Source of the DNA: Calditrichaceae bacterium
Lineage (GTDB): Bacteria > Calditrichota > Calditrichia > RBG-13-44-9 > J075
NCBI GenBank assembly: GCA_013360445.1
Contig: JABWBP010000109.1
Span: forward strand, 1-34,331
Length of the DNA stretch: 34,331 bases
Direction of reading: 5' to 3'
Below are positions 31,670 to 34,331 of this stretch, in pieces (the stretch's first letter is position 1; each line of letters opens with the position of its first letter). The notes beneath the pieces are model-generated. The model did not search any database. It had not been told where the DNA came from and saw only the letters and a program-made list of their open reading frames with translations. A program made the translations under genes and the position numbers.

Positions 31670-32770
31670 TTACTTTTTACTCCGGCTAAAATAAAATCCC
31701 AAATTTTCTTCGATCTCCGGCGGCAGGGCCGGCAATTGCGAGCGGGGAATCAGGAACGTGGAGAGGTTGAACAAATCCGCGAATACCCGGTGGCTCTCCG
31801 CGGTCTGTTTCAGGTAGCTGTAGCCGGCCGAGCCGCCGGTGCCGGTTTTGCGCCCGATCATGCGCAGCACCATCAGGGCGTGGCGGTAGCGCCAGGTGGA
31901 GAGAAGCTCGTCGATGTCCACAACGGCGGAGAGCAGCCGGTAGGGCAGGTGCAAAATGGGCTGGTCGCGGTAGAGGTGAATGAACAGCGCCGCCAGGGTG
32001 GCGCGGTAAGATAGCCGCCTCCGTTCTTCGCCGATCAACTGGTTGTGCGCCGCTTCGGAAAAGATGGTCTGGAAGTGCTTTTCGTTCGCCTGCATCATCT
32101 GCAAACGGCTCTGTTTCTCTTCATCGGGCAGCAGGGGATTGTGCTGCACCGTTTCCCGCTCATCGGCTAACATTTTTTCCACCGCTTCCCGGTAGGTTTT
32201 CAGGAAATCGAACCCCGTTAACACCAGAAAGGGGGTGCGCTCCAGCCAGTTTTCCAGCAGATCGAAAAAAGAAGGCGCTTTCTCCATCTCCAGGAGCCGG
32301 GTTTGTTCTTCTTCGGAAAAAAGGGTGTGGTAGGCTTGCTGGCTGTATTTGATCCGCCGGGCGGGGGACAGCCCTAATTTGATTTCCAGCGCCCGGAACT
32401 GGAAGCTCTGGAATCCGGAAGCGGGGGTTAAAAAGTGCCGGAAATCCAGAAAATCCAGGGGCGTCATGGTTTCCAGGATGCGAACCTGGTCGATCATGAT
32501 TTTCTGGATTTCGATGATCCGCTGCAGGCGGGATACCGCCACGCCGATGTTGCGCTCGTCGATATATTGCTCCCGGAACATCTCGAGTACCGAATCCAGC
32601 TCGTGCAGGATTTGTTTGAACCATAATTCGTAAGTCTGGTGAATAACGATAAAGAGCATCTCGTCGTGGGCGGAAACGCCGCGCTCCCGGCTGATGGGCG
32701 ACTGGCTGGAGAGAACCCGTTCCAACTGCAAATATCCGGCGTAACTTACCGGCTCGTTTTTTTTCTTCAT
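31670..32770 (-). CDS. kynA: Tryptophan 2,3-dioxygenase
   Basis: 366 residues. This haem enzyme opens the indole ring of L-tryptophan to N-formylkynurenine, the first step of the kynurenine pathway, in the cytoplasm. Recognisable family motifs are FIVIHQTYELWFKQILHELD with the substrate-binding His44, MTPLDFLDFRHFLTPASGFQSFQFR, WRYRHALMVLRMIG with the proximal haem ligand His297, and the C-terminal GTGGSAGYSYL loop. AAGGACGAGC precedes the ATG. It leads an apparent two-gene operon with an SDR protein. No formamidase, kynureninase or other pathway gene is in the window. Length is somewhat larger than compact bacterial homologues. Confidence 0.93.
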   Translation of the reverse strand: MKKKNEPVSYAGYLQLERVLSSQSPISRERGVSAHDEMLFIVIHQTYELWFKQILHELDSVLEMFREQYIDERNIGVAVSRLQRIIEIQKIMIDQVRILETMTPLDFLDFRHFLTPASGFQSFQFRALEIKLGLSPARRIKYSQQAYHTLFSEEEQTRLLEMEKAPSFFDLLENWLERTPFLVLTGFDFLKTYREAVEKMLADERETVQHNPLLPDEEKQSRLQMMQANEKHFQTIFSEAAHNQLIGEERRRLSYRATLAALFIHLYRDQPILHLPYRLLSAVVDIDELLSTWRYRHALMVLRMIGRKTGTGGSAGYSYLKQTAESHRVFADLFNLSTFLIPRSQLPALPPEIEENLGFYFSRSKK

Positions 32771-32795
32771 GCTCGTCCTTTTGAATTTATGTACT

Positions 32796-32966
32796 TGATG
32801 TTACGCAGGCCAGAAAAATTTTGCCTCAGAGACCACAGAGTGCACAGAGAAAATCGAATGTTTATTGACCTGGCAGCACAGTGGGAAATGAAAACCCTAC
32901 ATCAGCCCTCGGAAAAATGAAACCTCTGAGTTCTCTGTGGCCTCTGTGGCAAAATGCGTAACATCA
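32796..32966. mobile_element. Palindromic repeat E at the gatA remnant
   Basis: 171 bp with perfect 12-nt inverted ends, TGATGTTACGCA and its complement, and an interior with CCACAGAG-type motifs related to those of MITE H. One side adjoins gatA coding sequence cut after GSST; the other side is the leader of kynA. No target duplication is seen, which suggests a rearranged or old insertion. Confidence 0.75.
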
Positions 32967-32970
32967 GTTA

Positions 32971-33217
32971 TGTAGAAGAGCCTATGGCAAATTCGTCGAG
33001 GTTGGTTTTGCCGATGATCAGGCCGTCTTCGGCGAGGATTTTTGCGATGGCCGTGGCGCTATCATGGAGAGATAAAATGATCCAGCATCCGGGAAGCGCA
33101 GGTTACCCGGCGATTTTTCAGGTAGATATTATCTTCGACCGCGATGACCACGCCGCGCAGTTTCCCGCTTTGCCGCGCCGTTTGCCGCTTCTCAATTGCC
33201 GCCTGGGTAAAGGTGCT
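32971..33217 (-). pseudogene. gatA: gatA remnant (amidotransferase subunit A fragment)
   Basis: On the minus strand this reads as the conserved central part of GatA (about residues 50-130 of a roughly 480-residue protein): [22 protein letters not shown], then in another frame [12 protein letters not shown] and [17 protein letters not shown]. Two bases are missing at 33064 (frame break after the Pro of ISP). The catalytic Lys normally found in the IKDN motif is Glu here (codon 33134-33136), and the cis-Ser/Ser glycine-rich motif downstream is absent. The 5' end abuts palindromic repeat F and the 3' end abuts repeat E. Location directly beyond tatA fits the tatA-gatA neighbourhood I recall from Bacteroidota-like genomes. 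A working copy presumably lies elsewhere. Confidence 0.8.
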
Positions 33218-33238
33218 ATCCCGGTCTGCCGCATGCGC

Positions 33239-33379
33239 GTTAACCTAAGTAAAAAAATCACCGCAAAGGCGCTAAGACGCAGAGGTTTTAGAGAGTTCTC
33301 GCCTGAAATTCCTCCTGATCTTCACAAAAATCAACACTGTTTTCTTGCGTCTTTGCGGTAAAAAATACCTGAGGTTTAC
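33239..33379. mobile_element. Palindromic repeat F, full copy
   Basis: Inverted ends GTTAACCTAAGTA and TACCTGAGGTTTAC enclose inverted inner motifs TCACCGCAAAG and TTGCGTCTTTGCGGT. Its left portion matches the reverse complement of 1-71. Outer flanks on both sides and beside the window-start copy share a CCGGGAT core, so the real ends may reach about 33215 and 33402. It separates tatA from the gatA remnant. Confidence 0.75.
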
Positions 33380-33429
33380 GCCTGTGCGCCCTGCCGGGAT
33401 GCGTTTTTAGCGGGTTTGCCGCTGCTTTC

Positions 33430-33678
33430 TTACCCGTTCTTCTGCGCCGGTTCGGTTTTTTCCCCGGCTTCGTCGGCGCTTTTCGGCGGGACGCTCTGGC
33501 GCGGCTTTTCATCGATTTTATTGATGTCGAACTCATCCTTGAGTCCCTGGGTGGCGCTTTTAAACTCCCGGATGGACTTGCCCAGGGAGCGGGCCAGTTC
33601 CGGCAGCCGTTTGGCGCCGAACAGGATGATAATGATCAGGAAAATAACTAAAATTTCCGTGGGCCCCATGTTAAACAT
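33430..33678 (-). CDS. tatA: Sec-independent translocase subunit TatA
   Basis: 82 residues from ATG 33678, chosen because AAGGAGG sits 6 nt before it; an upstream ATG at 33705 has no such site. The N-terminus MFNMGPTEILVIFLIIII is the short TatA membrane helix, followed by the hallmark FGAKRLPELARSLGKSIREFK hinge and amphipathic helix and a charged, Pro/Lys-rich tail. It forms the pore-like part of the twin-arginine pathway, which the two Tat-signal enzymes at 4602 and 9898 would use. It lies downstream of a DUF4321 gene on the same strand. Confidence 0.93.
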   Translation of the reverse strand: MFNMGPTEILVIFLIIIILFGAKRLPELARSLGKSIREFKSATQGLKDEFDINKIDEKPRQSVPPKSADEAGEKTEPAQKNG

Positions 33679-33804
33679 TGCCGGCCTCCTTCGGTTGATT
33701 TGCATTCAAAGAAATTGTTCAGCCTCTTTGGAAAAGACTCGGAAAAGGTTGCATGGCAAATTGCACCCCGGCATTCCGGGCGTCTTTCAACAACCTGAAT
33801 TCCG

Positions 33805-34068
33805 TCAATCCAGCCAGCGGAGAAAGTAGGCCACCATAAAAATGCCTAATACCCCGATGATGTTGATGTTCAGGGAGAATCCCAGGGTAAACGTAATTAC
33901 CTTGAGATCGAAAAGCGCCGGCCCCACGCCAAAACCGGCCGATTGCATAAAAAACTGCTTGACCACCCCTTCCGGCAGCAGCAAGCCGACGATGTCTCCC
34001 AGGACGCTCCCAACCACACTTCCCAATATTATGATGATTACATAGAATCCCAAGCTTTTTTTTCTCAT
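33805..34068 (-). CDS. DUF4321 membrane protein
   Basis: 87 residues with two membrane helices (about 8-30 and 65-84). The segments VIIIILGSVVGSVLGDIVG, FGVGPALFDLKVITFTLGFSLNINI and LGIFMVAYFLRW match my memory of the DUF4321 family, short membrane proteins of unknown function often found near tatA. It probably co-transcribes with tatA, 126 nt downstream. A small hairpin (CCCCGGCATTCCGGG) lies between them. Confidence 0.75.
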   Translation of the reverse strand: MRKKSLGFYVIIIILGSVVGSVLGDIVGLLLPEGVVKQFFMQSAGFGVGPALFDLKVITFTLGFSLNINIIGVLGIFMVAYFLRWLD

Positions 34069-34135
34069 GGGCGATGGAGGTCCTTTGGTTTTGGTTCAGG
34101 TTTAAGTTCCATATTCCCGGTTCGTTATTCTTTTT

Positions 34136-34331
34136 TTAATAATGCCAATTACCAGTTGGGGATGACATTGAAGAAAGTTTGCCACCAAGACACCAAGACA
34201 GGGAGTTTCACAAAGGTTTTAGCGTTTATATCCGTAACTATTCAGGCGTTTTGCCACAGAGGCCACAGAGAGCACAGAGACATAAAAAAATTCCTAATCA
34301 AATCACAAATACAGGGATATAAGGCTCTAAA
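34136..34331. repeat. Repeat G copy 2 carrying MITE H copy 3, truncated
   Basis: Positions 34136-34233 match the reverse complement of the right half of the repeat G at 16918-17222. At 34234 the sequence switches to a MITE H end (GTAACTATTCAGGCG) and continues with its CCACAGAG interior to the window end. The insertion point is 10 bp away from that used in the first copy. TTATATCC (34226-34233) should be its target duplication. Confidence 0.8.

Noticed and set aside
32954-33361. 135-residue plus-strand open frame
   Set aside because: It runs across repeat E, the gatA remnant in antisense and repeat F; the coding signal is on the minus strand.
1-34331. CRISPR array
   Set aside because: The tandem repeats have 7- or 8-nt units without unique spacers, and no Cas genes are present.

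Overview
The window reads as chromosomal DNA of an uncultured Gram-negative bacterium. The evidence is lipoprotein and Tat signal peptides, three predicted outer-membrane beta-barrels, an Mla/MCE-type lipid transport operon, and a TatA-DUF4321 pair with a decayed gatA beside it. I associate such neighbourhoods with the Bacteroidota/Calditrichota-type (FCB) lineages, but that placement is inference. I saw no rRNA, tRNA, CRISPR array, intact transposase or prophage.

Layout. (1) 126-16116, all on the plus strand: nine genes for exported proteins. In order they are an amidohydrolase lipoprotein, a GH36/melibiase-like lipoprotein, a CBM9-like protein, a Tat-exported TIM-barrel protein, a putative glycosidase with a trimerisation-like domain, a beta-sandwich protein, a Tat-exported Gfo/Idh/MocA oxidoreductase, a polysaccharide-deacetylase-like protein and a second putative glycosidase lipoprotein. 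It looks like an extracytoplasmic carbohydrate-processing locus, without SusCD, transporter or regulator in view. Most gaps between its genes carry palindromic or short tandem repeats. (2) 16145-16898, minus: two overlapping genes for membrane-anchored coiled-coil proteins. (3) 17329-20104, minus: MCE protein, transport lipoprotein and STAS-MlaE permease, with no MlaF ATPase; a single-HKD PLD protein (20162-20863) and a DUF3052 protein (21008-21418) follow upstream. (4) 21662-24292, plus: Npt-like carrier fused to HEAT repeats; then a membrane-anchored serine hydrolase (24329-25666, minus). (5) 25667-28615: a gene-poor stretch with two possible small genes, then three small outer-membrane barrels with clear hairpin terminators. 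(6) 29184-34068: a 67-residue protein, a TraB-family membrane protein, a kynA-SDR operon, a gatA remnant, tatA and a DUF4321 gene.

The most distinctive content is the intergenic repeat population. MITE-like elements carry terminal inverted repeats and perfect 8-bp target duplications (17002-17114, 28997-29152, 30682-30813). One is nested in another repeat family, one sits inside a 7-nt tandem array, and two further palindromic elements bracket the broken gatA. At least five short tandem arrays with 7- or 8-nt periods occupy gene boundaries. Together they indicate a genome reshaped by small non-autonomous elements whose transposase is not in this window.
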